This document shows, in pieces, positions 1 to 6,804 of a stretch of 39,287 nucleotides of DNA. The translations under genes were made by a program, and so were the position numbers. The notes under the pieces were generated by a model that saw only the letters and a list, made by a program, of their open reading frames with translations, was not told where the DNA came from and did not search any database. Source of the stretch: Anaerolineae bacterium. GTDB lineage: Bacteria; Chloroflexota; Anaerolineae; Anaerolineales; E44-bin32. Location of the stretch: positions 1 to 39,287 of the forward strand of contig DUET01000092.1 in the NCBI GenBank assembly GCA_011192015.1, read 5' to 3'. Numbering within the stretch: the stretch's first letter is position 1; each line of letters starts with the position of its first letter.

Positions 1-1
1 G

Positions 2-967
2 CTATGCAGGCCTGGTTCGTTTCGCCAAACGGCTGTCATGGATCCGCAGCAGGACCACGGCGCTGAGGATCAATACGCCGCCGGCGATCTGGATCAGGGT
101 CATGCGCTCGTGCAGGAAGAAGAAGGCGATGGCGGCCGTGAAGGGCGGTTCGGTGGTGGCGATCAGGTTAACGATGCTGGAAGGCAGGTAGGAGAGGCTG
201 AGATTGTAGGTGCCGTAGCCGGTCAACGTCGGACCGGCAGCCAGCACGATGAGAATGATCCATCCTACGGTTTCCTTCCCCAACCAAAGGAGTTCGCCTG
301 GCGACTGCGCTGCGCCTGGAAGCAGGCCTCCTGGAAGCAGGTTGAAGAGCAGCAGGAAAATACTGCCGAATCCGAAGATGTAGAGCACCGTGGTCCACGT
401 GCTCAGGCCGCGCTGAGCCGCCGAGCGGCCCATCAGGCTGTAGGCAGCATAGCCCAAACCGGCGAGGATGCCCGTGAGGATGCCCACCAGGTTGCCCTGC
501 CACGCTGACGAATCCCAGGCTCCCGATACCAGCAAGCAGCCCCCCAGGCTGATGATGACCGCCAGGATCTTAGCCCCATCCAGGCGTTCCTTGAGGAGCC
601 ACCAGCCCAGCAGGGCGGTGAACGCCGCCGAGCAGTAAACCAACACAGTGGCGACAGCGGCGCCGTTGAGCGCCACGGAAAGCGTCCACAGCGAGTTGAA
701 GATTGCCAGCACGAAACCATATGCGAGCAGGTAGGGCAGGTGCCTGGGATCCACCCGGATCAAACTCCGGCGGATCAGCAGCATCACCAGCAGTAGGGTG
801 AGCGCCACGAAGATCTCGCGCCAAAACGCCAGCACCAGGGCTGGGATCTGGTAGGTCTGCGTGAGATAACGGATGAAGATCGCCGTGGTGGAAAGAATGC
901 CGGCGCTGATCAAGGCGATGGCATAACCGCGGGAGAGATGAGCGGCGTCTGGTGGGGTGGGCTGCAT
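2..967 (-). CDS. EamA/DMT-superfamily transporter
   Basis: A 321-residue polytopic membrane protein with about ten hydrophobic helices in two repeated halves, the usual length and layout of the EamA (drug/metabolite transporter) family. The first half runs to about residue 150 and the second starts near the GILTGILAGLGYAAYSL segment. A conserved-looking TTEPPFTAAIAFFFLHE segment near residue 275 is typical of the last EamA helices, which carry a glutamate-proline pair. Such proteins export metabolites or amino acids across the inner membrane, but the substrate cannot be read from sequence. It starts at an ATG lying 7 bases after a TAGAAT -10 element, with no Shine-Dalgarno, so the mRNA may be leaderless. 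The stop codon is only just inside the window. Confidence 0.88.
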   Translation of the reverse strand: MQPTPPDAAHLSRGYAIALISAGILSTTAIFIRYLTQTYQIPALVLAFWREIFVALTLLLVMLLIRRSLIRVDPRHLPYLLAYGFVLAIFNSLWTLSVALNGAAVATVLVYCSAAFTALLGWWLLKERLDGAKILAVIISLGGCLLVSGAWDSSAWQGNLVGILTGILAGLGYAAYSLMGRSAAQRGLSTWTTVLYIFGFGSIFLLLFNLLPGGLLPGAAQSPGELLWLGKETVGWIILIVLAAGPTLTGYGTYNLSLSYLPSSIVNLIATTEPPFTAAIAFFFLHERMTLIQIAGGVLILSAVVLLRIHDSRLAKRTRPA

Positions 968-974
968 GGGCTCG

Positions 975-1004
975 ATTCTATTCGCTATCTGCAGGGATGG
1001 ACAA
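975..1004 (-). promoter_or_regulatory. Promoter of the EamA gene
   Basis: On the minus strand TTGTCC (999-1004), an 18-base spacer and TAGAAT (975-980). Transcription would begin about where the ATG at 967 lies, so the transcript would be leaderless. Confidence 0.5.
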
Positions 1005-1021
1005 GTCCGATCGCAACGCGA

Positions 1022-1849
1022 TCACGCCTCTGCTGGCCCTTCGTTCAACTTCCTTTCCAGATCGGCGAGATCGAGGCGCGAGGTCAAGTCCATACTCAAG
1101 GGCGTGACCGCCACGAGCTTCTCGATGCGCAGGGTGTGGCTGTCGGTTCCGGGTTCCAGCACCTCAGGATCGGAGATAACGCTGTAACCAATACGAGCGG
1201 GTTCGTCCAAGCGCTTCCGTTTGGGCGCAACGGGAAAGAAGTAGATGCGCCGAGAGAGCCGCGTCACCTTCCATGGCGTTTCGGGTGTGGCTTCTGTGGG
1301 AACGTCGACCTTGAGCACGTCGACGTCCTGAAAACGCCTGCTGGTCAGCAAGCGCTGACCAAAGAAACAGGCGAAATGTGCGGCGGCTGTGAAATCCACT
1401 TCTTCGGAGTAGGAGAGATGGTAATCCAGCTGGGTCTCGAGCGAGATGGCCATGGAGGGCACACCCAGCGCTGCTCCCTCGAGAGCCGCGCCCACCGTTC
1501 CCGAGATGGTGACGCCCAGGCCGACATTCTCCCCGTAGTTGATGCCCGCCACGACCAAGTCAGGCTTGCGGGGCATCAACTCCAGCACGCCGTGCTGCAC
1601 GGCCTGCGCCGGCGTGCCGCCCACGGCGTAAACCTTCCAATTCCTGCCACCCACCTCGACGGTCTCTTCGCAGATCACGCCGTCGGAGGTGATGGGCATG
1701 CTGCGCCCCGTGCCCGAGGCCTGCTCACGCGGGGCGACGACGGTCACAAAGCCCAGGCCTTGGAGCGCTTCCGCAGCTGCCCACAGGCCTGGGGATCGAA
1801 TGCCGTCGTCGTTGGTCAGTAAGATGAGAGGACGTTCGCCATCGTTCAT
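1022..1849 (-). CDS. surE: 5'/3'-nucleotidase SurE
   Basis: SurE removes phosphate from nucleoside 5'- and 3'-monophosphates in the cytoplasm and needs a divalent metal. The N-terminal LLTNDDGIRSPG motif carries the metal-binding aspartate pair (residues 14-15). The family block VAPREQASGTGRSMPIT follows, then the VAGINYGENVGLGVTISGT block with the conserved asparagine. The length is 275 residues, normal for the family. I chose the ATG at 1849 over the in-frame ATG at 1867 because family members begin almost directly at the first strand and because a TATCAT -10 element overlaps the upstream ATG. There is no Shine-Dalgarno. It lies between the HD-hydrolase gene and the transporter, all on the same strand. 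Confidence 0.95.
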   Translation of the reverse strand: MNDGERPLILLTNDDGIRSPGLWAAAEALQGLGFVTVVAPREQASGTGRSMPITSDGVICEETVEVGGRNWKVYAVGGTPAQAVQHGVLELMPRKPDLVVAGINYGENVGLGVTISGTVGAALEGAALGVPSMAISLETQLDYHLSYSEEVDFTAAAHFACFFGQRLLTSRRFQDVDVLKVDVPTEATPETPWKVTRLSRRIYFFPVAPKRKRLDEPARIGYSVISDPEVLEPGTDSHTLRIEKLVAVTPLSMDLTSRLDLADLERKLNEGPAEA

Positions 1850-1857
1850 CGCGGCGA

Positions 1858-1887
1858 ATGATACCATAGCGTCTTCCAGACCGTGAA
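1858..1887 (-). promoter_or_regulatory. Promoter of surE
   Basis: TTCACG (1882-1887), 18-base spacer and TATCAT (1858-1863) preceded by TGG as in an extended -10. The predicted start of transcription is within a few bases of the ATG at 1849, so a leaderless mRNA is likely. Confidence 0.45.
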
Positions 1888-1924
1888 ATCGAAACTCGTT
1901 ACCTCAGCTCGCCGGCGCTGGTAA

Positions 1925-2560
1925 TCACGCCTCGCCTCGAGCCTCGGCGGCAAGCTGTTCGAAGAAGGCCTGCAAGATCTTGAAGCGTTGCGCGGCGATG
2001 CGCTTTGCGGGTTCGGTGTAGAGCCTGCCGGCCACGTTCCGTAGTTTGAAGAGATATTCGTGGTAGGCGCTGTGGGTTTCATCGGGTTCGCGCTCGCCGC
2101 TCTCGATGAAGCGTGTCGAGGGTTCGGCGAAGGGCGGCTCTCCGGCCTGCTGGGCGTAGCCAAGCGTGCGCGAGACTCCGAAAGCGCCGACAACATCGAG
2201 TTTGTCGGCATCGAAGAGCACCTTGGCTTCCAGCGTCTGCGGCGCTTCGCTGCTGCGGAAGCGGTGGGCCCGGATGCAGTGCTGCACGGTTTCGATTCGC
2301 GCTTCCGACCAGCCTTCCCCACGCAGCACATCTCCCGCAAACGCCGCCGAGGTGATCTCGTGGTTGGCGCGGCCACCTCCCTCGCCCGGCGCGGCGTCGG
2401 TGACGTCGTGCAGCAGCGCGGCGGCCTGCAGAATCTCCATGTCGGCGCCCAACTCGGAACCGATGCGTTGGGCCAGCTTGAGCACGCGCTGCACGTGATC
2501 GAACCCATGCACCGGATCCCGATCGGCATACCACTGGCGTGCCTCTTCGATGGTGGGCAT
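1925..2560 (-). CDS. HD-domain metal-dependent phosphohydrolase
   Basis: A 211-residue protein of the HD superfamily (metal-dependent phosphohydrolases, often acting on nucleotides). The metal ligands are visible: H18 and H22 in VHGFDHVQRV, the HD pair at residues 51-52 in ALLHDVTDA, and a later aspartate in FDADKLDVVG. An NHE motif near residue 66 sits in the usual insert. The overall form resembles the YedJ-like group of small HD hydrolases, but the substrate is unknown. The ATG at 2560 is preferred over one at 2590 because TGGAG lies about 8 bases upstream. The gene has its own promoter and is followed after 75 bases by surE. Confidence 0.85.
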   Translation of the reverse strand: MPTIEEARQWYADRDPVHGFDHVQRVLKLAQRIGSELGADMEILQAAALLHDVTDAAPGEGGGRANHEITSAAFAGDVLRGEGWSEARIETVQHCIRAHRFRSSEAPQTLEAKVLFDADKLDVVGAFGVSRTLGYAQQAGEPPFAEPSTRFIESGEREPDETHSAYHEYLFKLRNVAGRLYTEPAKRIAAQRFKILQAFFEQLAAEARGEA

Positions 2561-2612
2561 GCGGACTACTCCATCAACACCCTGCCGCAAAGGATGCCGG
2601 CGAGGGAAGGGC

Positions 2613-2642
2613 AGTATAGTCCGGCTGATTCGGGGTCGTCAA
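2613..2642 (-). promoter_or_regulatory. Promoter of the HD-hydrolase gene
   Basis: TTGACG (2637-2642), 18-base spacer and TATACT (2613-2618) on the minus strand. It gives a leader of about 45 bases with a Shine-Dalgarno before the ATG at 2560. Confidence 0.65.
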
Positions 2643-2877
2643 GTTGCTGGGCGAGATGCTGCGCATTTCGGTTGAGGGATCCGTCGGCTTCCTTGCGCCT
2701 CCCTTGTCGAACAAACCCTTGGAATGGGACGGAACTGCAGCATCGAGGGAGCAGCGAAGCGGCGGCGAAATCGCTCTCGGGACGGCGGTCCATGGCCGGT
2801 AAACCTAGCACCAAGAGGTAATCCAGAAGAAAACCGATCGGTCTTCGATGCGGTGATCCGGCGCGAAACCTGGTTGA

Positions 2878-2906
2878 TTGACGCATAGGAGCGATTATGT
2901 TAGACT
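2878..2906 (+). promoter_or_regulatory. Promoter of the cold-shock gene
   Basis: TTGACG (2878-2883), a 17-base spacer and TAGACT (2901-2906). It predicts a 5' leader of about 50 bases before the GTG at 2962. Confidence 0.6.
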
Positions 2907-2961
2907 TTCCCCCGTTGCCTGTGGGCAGCTAGCATCATCCCTCACATCGGAGGTTCGCTGC

Positions 2962-3174
2962 GTGGCAAAGCGTAGTACCGGCGTTGTTCGCTGGTTCGAT
3001 GGTTCTAAAGGATACGGATACATCAACAGCGAAGACGGCGAAGAGGTCTTTGTGCACCACAGCGCCATTGCCAACCTGGATACACCCTTCCTCTCCGCAG
3101 GAGAGAGCGTGGCCTTCAGCTTTGAGCAAACTGTGCGCGGTCCCCAAGCCCTTGAAGTCACCCGTCTGAACTAA
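2962..3174 (+). CDS. Cold-shock domain protein (CspA family)
   Basis: A 70-residue single cold-shock domain, the standard CspA size. It is a cytoplasmic single-stranded RNA/DNA-binding protein, expected to melt RNA structure. The first RNA-binding motif is KGYGYI and the second VFVHHSAI, both in the expected places. The last strand, GPQALEVTRLN, also fits the family. The start is a GTG with GGAGG about 8 bases upstream. A longer frame reaching back to a TTG at 2878 is rejected because that TTG belongs to the -35 element. It appears to be monocistronic, with the RNase J gene following after 118 bases. Confidence 0.93.
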   Translation: MAKRSTGVVRWFDGSKGYGYINSEDGEEVFVHHSAIANLDTPFLSAGESVAFSFEQTVRGPQALEVTRLN

Positions 3175-3292
3175 TGCGTTTCCGCTACCTGCGTTGCCAC
3201 ACCCGGGCGGCCAGCCAGCCGTCGGGGTCATTTGCTGTTACAACAAGACAATACAAGTTATGATAAAGGAAAGAAGAAGTAAGGAAGTAAAC

Positions 3293-4939
3293 ATGGCACA
3301 GAAAGCAATACGACTGGTTCCCCTGGGTGGTCTGGGGGAAGTCGGCAAGAACATGCTCAGCGTGGAATATGGTGAGAACATCCTCATCATCGACACAGGG
3401 ATCATGTTCCCCGAGAACGACATGCTGGGCATCGATTACATCATCCCCGATTTCGACTACCTTCTGGACAAGAAGGACCTCGTGCGGGGGATCGTGGTCA
3501 CGCATGGACATGAGGATCACACCGGGGCCATCTCGCATGTACTGGAAGAGATCCAAGCTCCGATCTACGCCACAGCGCTGACCTGCGGCTTGTTGGAAGT
3601 CAAACTCAACCGCAGAGGCATGCGCGACAAGGCGGATCTGCACGTCATCCAGGCTGGCGATTCCGTACAGCTCGGCCCCTTCGGCATCGAGTTCTTTCAC
3701 GTCTGCCACTCCATCCCCGATGCCGTGGGATTGGGAATCACGACACCCGCCGGTTTGATCGTGCACTCCGGCGACTTCAAATTCGACCACTCTCCCGTGG
3801 ACGGCTGGCCCACCGACTTCGCCAAATTGGCGGAATTGGGCGGTCGAGGGGTACTGGCACTGCTGAGCGATTCCACCAACGCACTCGAGAAGGGATGGAC
3901 CCCTTCCGAGACGGTGGTGGATGGCGCTCTGGATGAGGTCTTTCGAGACGCCAAGGGGCGCATCCTTATCGGTTCCTTCGCCTCGCTGATCTCACGCATG
4001 GCCCAGGTGGCCAATGCGGCCGCCAACCATGGTCGCGTGATGGCCTTCGTGGGCACGAGCATGATCGAGAACGCCAAGATGGCCCGCAAGTTGGGCTATT
4101 TGGACATTCCCGACAAGCTGATCGTCCCCCTCGACAAAGCCCTGGAAATGAAACCCTCCAAGGTTGTGCTGATGTGTACGGGAACGCAGGGAGAGCCGTC
4201 TTCGATTCTGGGCCGCCTCTCGAAGGGCGTCAATCGTCAGTTCAATATCGAACCCGGCGATACCGTCGTGCTCTCCTCGCATCCCATCCCCGGCAACGAG
4301 GAGACGGTGCATCGCACCATCAATGGACTCTTCCAGCGCGGGGCGCAGGTGATCTATGACGAGATCGCGCCTGTGCATGTCTCCGGACATGCCAGCGCAG
4401 AGGAGATCAAACTGCTGATCAAGCTGGTGCAGCCAGAATACGTGATCCCCATCCATGGGGAATTACGCCATCTGAAGCGCCATGCGGATCTGGCCCGCGA
4501 GGTGGGCATACCCGAGGATCACATCGCCGTGGTGGAAAACGGCACGGTGATCGAGCTGCGCAAGGGAAAACTGGAAATCGGCGAACGCATCCCCGGCGGC
4601 TATGTCTTCGTGGATGGGAGCATGGTTGGAGACATCGGACCCAAGGTGCTGCGCGAGCGCGAGTCGCTGGCACGGGACGGATTCGTGGCCATCCACATCC
4701 ACCGTCAAGCCAAAAGCGGCAAACTTCGCGGCGATCCCCAGATCATCTCCCGGGGATTTGTCTTCACACCCGATGCGCAGGATTTATTCGCTCGAGCCGG
4801 ACAGCGCATCCGTGAAGTGCTCTCCGCAAATCAGGACAATGAATTGGAAGCGCGCGTGGAGAAGGACCTGAGAAAATTCTTCTACACCGAAACCCGCCGA
4901 CGTCCCATGGTCTTTGTCTTCATCACGGACAACAGCTAA
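3293..4939 (+). CDS. rnj: Ribonuclease J (metallo-beta-lactamase RNase)
   Basis: A 548-residue RNase J, close to the usual 555. It is a cytoplasmic endonuclease and 5'-to-3' exonuclease for mRNA decay and rRNA maturation. The beta-lactamase core begins with PLGGLGEVGKN and has the zinc-binding HGHEDH at residues 71-76. Further metal ligands lie in FHVCHSIPDA and SGDFKFDH. The beta-CASP part shows FVGTSM and VLMCTGTQGEP, followed by SSHPIPGNE and the VHVSGHAS block. The C-terminal domain ends with RRPMVFVFITD. The ATG at 3293 follows AAGGA and gives the normal N-terminus; an in-frame start at 3194 would add 33 unlikely residues. A TATGAT at 3259-3264 could be its -10. The next gene has its own promoter. 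Confidence 0.96.
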   Translation: MAQKAIRLVPLGGLGEVGKNMLSVEYGENILIIDTGIMFPENDMLGIDYIIPDFDYLLDKKDLVRGIVVTHGHEDHTGAISHVLEEIQAPIYATALTCGLLEVKLNRRGMRDKADLHVIQAGDSVQLGPFGIEFFHVCHSIPDAVGLGITTPAGLIVHSGDFKFDHSPVDGWPTDFAKLAELGGRGVLALLSDSTNALEKGWTPSETVVDGALDEVFRDAKGRILIGSFASLISRMAQVANAAANHGRVMAFVGTSMIENAKMARKLGYLDIPDKLIVPLDKALEMKPSKVVLMCTGTQGEPSSILGRLSKGVNRQFNIEPGDTVVLSSHPIPGNEETVHRTINGLFQRGAQVIYDEIAPVHVSGHASAEEIKLLIKLVQPEYVIPIHGELRHLKRHADLAREVGIPEDHIAVVENGTVIELRKGKLEIGERIPGGYVFVDGSMVGDIGPKVLRERESLARDGFVAIHIHRQAKSGKLRGDPQIISRGFVFTPDAQDLFARAGQRIREVLSANQDNELEARVEKDLRKFFYTETRRRPMVFVFITDNS

Positions 4940-4956
4940 TCACAGGAATACTGCTC

Positions 4957-4984
4957 TTGCGATAACCCCATGGCGTCGTATAAT
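4957..4984 (+). promoter_or_regulatory. Promoter of the PPIase lipoprotein gene
   Basis: TTGCGA (4957-4962), 16-base spacer and a perfect TATAAT (4979-4984). The ATG at 4995 begins only 10 bases after the -10, so the leader would be a few bases at most. Confidence 0.6.
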
Positions 4985-4994
4985 CCACACAACC

Positions 4995-5918
4995 ATGACC
5001 TCAAATCCCTTGCGCCCAACCATCGTCTTGATCGCTGCGCTGTGCCTGGCGGCATGCTCGCCATCTCCATCCGCCACGCCTGGCACCACCTCGCCTCCCT
5101 CGATCTCATCGCCGGATCCACTGGCATCTCCCGAGGCTACCGACAGCGTTCCCAAGGCGGCTTTGGTGAACGGCGAAGGCATCGCTCTGCAGGCTTTCGA
5201 GAGCGAACTGGCGCGCTTCGAAGCCGACCAGCTCGCGATTGGCACAGACCTTGCAACCCTGGAAGACTACGAGCTTCAAGTCCTGCAAGCCATGATCGAT
5301 CAGCGCCTGCTGGCACAGGGGGCGCAGGCCGCAGGGTATGCGTTCGACGAACTCGAAGTCATGGAGAAATTGGCAGGATTAGCGCTGCAGATCGGCGGCC
5401 AGGATGTGCTCGAGGATTGGATGGAATCCAATTTCTACACCCTGGAGAGCCTGCTGGAGGCGCTCGAAGAGGAGATGCTGGCAGCGAAGATGGTGGAGTT
5501 GATCGTGTCTGACGTGCCCGCGAGTCTGGAACAGGTACATGCCAGCCACATCCTGGTTGCCGATCCGGAAACGGCCGAGTATCTTCACCAACGTATTTCG
5601 TTCGGAGATGATTTCGCCACACTGGCCGTGGAATACTCGACGGACACAAGCACAGGACTTTCCGGCGGCGACTTGGGTTGGTTCCCTCGCGGGACCCTTA
5701 CCATGCCGGAGGTGGAGGAGATCGCCTTCACCCTGCAACCGGGCGAGGTGAGCGAAATCATCGAGAGCGCGCTCGGGTTCCACATCGTGAAATGTATCGA
5801 GCGCGGCGACCATCCCTTGTCACCAGAAGCTCTTCAACGGCAGCACGAACAAGCCGTCATCGACTGGTTGAACGAACAGCATGAGATCGTGGCCATTGAG
5901 ATCCTGATCACGCCCTAA
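4995..5918 (+). CDS. Parvulin-type peptidyl-prolyl isomerase lipoprotein (PrsA/SurA-like)
   Basis: A 307-residue secreted lipoprotein. The N-terminus is a signal peptide ending in a lipobox (LCLAAC), followed by a Ser/Pro/Thr-rich tether. Residues of about 55-170 form a SurA-N-like helical chaperone domain. From about residue 180 a parvulin rotamase domain carries VHASHILV, GGDLGWFPRGTL and LGFHIVKC, the usual motifs. The role would be folding of exported proteins outside the membrane. The ATG at 4995 directly begins the signal peptide; longer in-frame starts at 4914 overlap rnj and add no recognisable sequence. No Shine-Dalgarno is visible, consistent with an almost leaderless mRNA. The next gene follows after 25 bases and is probably cotranscribed. 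Confidence 0.9.
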   Translation: MTSNPLRPTIVLIAALCLAACSPSPSATPGTTSPPSISSPDPLASPEATDSVPKAALVNGEGIALQAFESELARFEADQLAIGTDLATLEDYELQVLQAMIDQRLLAQGAQAAGYAFDELEVMEKLAGLALQIGGQDVLEDWMESNFYTLESLLEALEEEMLAAKMVELIVSDVPASLEQVHASHILVADPETAEYLHQRISFGDDFATLAVEYSTDTSTGLSGGDLGWFPRGTLTMPEVEEIAFTLQPGEVSEIIESALGFHIVKCIERGDHPLSPEALQRQHEQAVIDWLNEQHEIVAIEILITP

Positions 5919-5943
5919 TCAAGGGCTCAGGAGGCGAACCATC

Positions 5944-6654
5944 ATGGATAGTACAAGTAAATCAAGCTCAAGCTTCAGTCTCGGAAGGGTGTTGGTCAAC
6001 TTCCTGACGATCCTTATTTTCCTGGCCACGCTCGGGGTAGGCGCGGTACTGACCGCAGTCTTCATCAATCCCCAATTGCCCATCAATCCCTTCCCGCCGC
6101 CAACCCTTCCGCCGTTGCTGGATTTCCCCACCTCGACAGCAACCCTGGAGCCCACCAGTACGCCGGATTGGACGATCACGCCCACTGTGCCCACCACCGC
6201 CACAGAAACCGCCACCCCCGTCCCCCCGACCGAAACGGCGACGCCGGAGCTTCCAACCGAAACGCCGTCACCCACACAGGCTCCTTTCAGCCTGCAGGCC
6301 GGAAGCGTTGCTGCCACCACAAGCTGGTTCTATGGCTGCAACTGGATGGGTGTTGGGGGGCACGTGCTCGACAGCGACAATACCCCACTGACTGGATATG
6401 GCATCCAGCTCGGCGGCACATTGGACGACGTCCCCAAGAATATGGAAACCATCAGCGGCAGCGCCAGCGACCTTCTGGGAACATCCGGCTACCTCTTCGA
6501 TCTGGCCGACCACCCTATCGCCAGCGAGGGAACCCTGTGGATGCAGATGGTGGATGTCGACACCGGGGATCCACTATCCGAACGCATCTATCTGACCACG
6601 TACGACATCTGCTCGAAGAATCTGCTGCTGGTCAATTGGCTCAAATCACCCTGA
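5944..6654 (+). CDS. Membrane-anchored protein with Thr/Pro-rich stalk
   Basis: A 236-residue protein of unknown function. A hydrophobic helix (about residues 17-40) anchors it. Residues of about 50-115 form a low-complexity stalk rich in Thr, Pro, Glu and Ala, typical of exported Anaerolineae proteins. A compact C-terminal domain of about 115 residues contains two cysteines (FYGCNWM and YDICSKN) that could form a disulfide. The pattern GVGGHVLDSDNTPLTGYGIQLGG resembles the carboxypeptidase-regulatory or Cna-B-like beta-sandwich that describes an embellishable surface domain; this is only a weak resemblance. AGGAGG lies 9 bases before the ATG. It follows the PPIase gene closely and is followed by a strong hairpin. 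Confidence 0.75.
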   Translation: MDSTSKSSSSFSLGRVLVNFLTILIFLATLGVGAVLTAVFINPQLPINPFPPPTLPPLLDFPTSTATLEPTSTPDWTITPTVPTTATETATPVPPTETATPELPTETPSPTQAPFSLQAGSVAATTSWFYGCNWMGVGGHVLDSDNTPLTGYGIQLGGTLDDVPKNMETISGSASDLLGTSGYLFDLADHPIASEGTLWMQMVDVDTGDPLSERIYLTTYDICSKNLLLVNWLKSP

Positions 6655-6678
6655 GCCTGCAACTCGTTGGAAAGCTTC

Positions 6679-6709
6679 ACAGGTCTCGCATCGGGCATGC
6701 GAGACCTGT
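6679..6709 (+). terminator. Hairpin terminator after the stalk-protein gene
   Basis: A perfect 13-bp stem (6679-6691 with 6697-6709) and a 5-base loop, 24 bases after the stop codon. The T-run behind it is weak. Confidence 0.65.
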
Positions 6710-6735
6710 TGGATTCTTCGGGCGTCAACGGCGGG

Positions 6736-6765
6736 TTAGGACGTGGTGTCAACCGGGGCTATAAT
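6736..6765 (+). promoter_or_regulatory. Promoter of the membrane/EEP fusion gene
   Basis: A perfect TATAAT at 6760-6765 with a poor -35 (TTAGGA at 6736-6741). It lies between the upstream terminator and the ATG at 6805. Confidence 0.5.
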
Positions 6766-6804
6766 CGCAGCATCCGACGAACCTTTGACCCCCAGGAGCG
6801 AACC

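Larger units (their letters stand above)
2561..2961. other. Divergent intergenic region without a convincing gene
   Basis: About 400 bases between the divergent HD-hydrolase and cold-shock genes. It holds the minus-strand promoter at 2613-2642 and the plus-strand promoter at 2878-2906. A 106-codon open frame on the minus strand (2566-2886) has a composition unlike a protein and no recognisable domain. I see no RNA gene in the middle part. Confidence 0.6.

Noticed and set aside
2566-2886. 106-codon minus-strand frame in the 2561-2961 gap
   Set aside because: It crosses two promoters and has low-complexity, arginine-rich composition with no family.
2878-2961. Extended N-terminus for the cold-shock protein from TTG at 2878
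   Set aside because: The TTG is the first part of a -35 box, and the GTG at 2962 has a proper GGAGG.
6168-6764. 198-codon frame over the Thr/Pro stalk gene
   Set aside because: It is a frame-shifted reading of the repetitive stalk, giving an artificial His/Arg-rich sequence.
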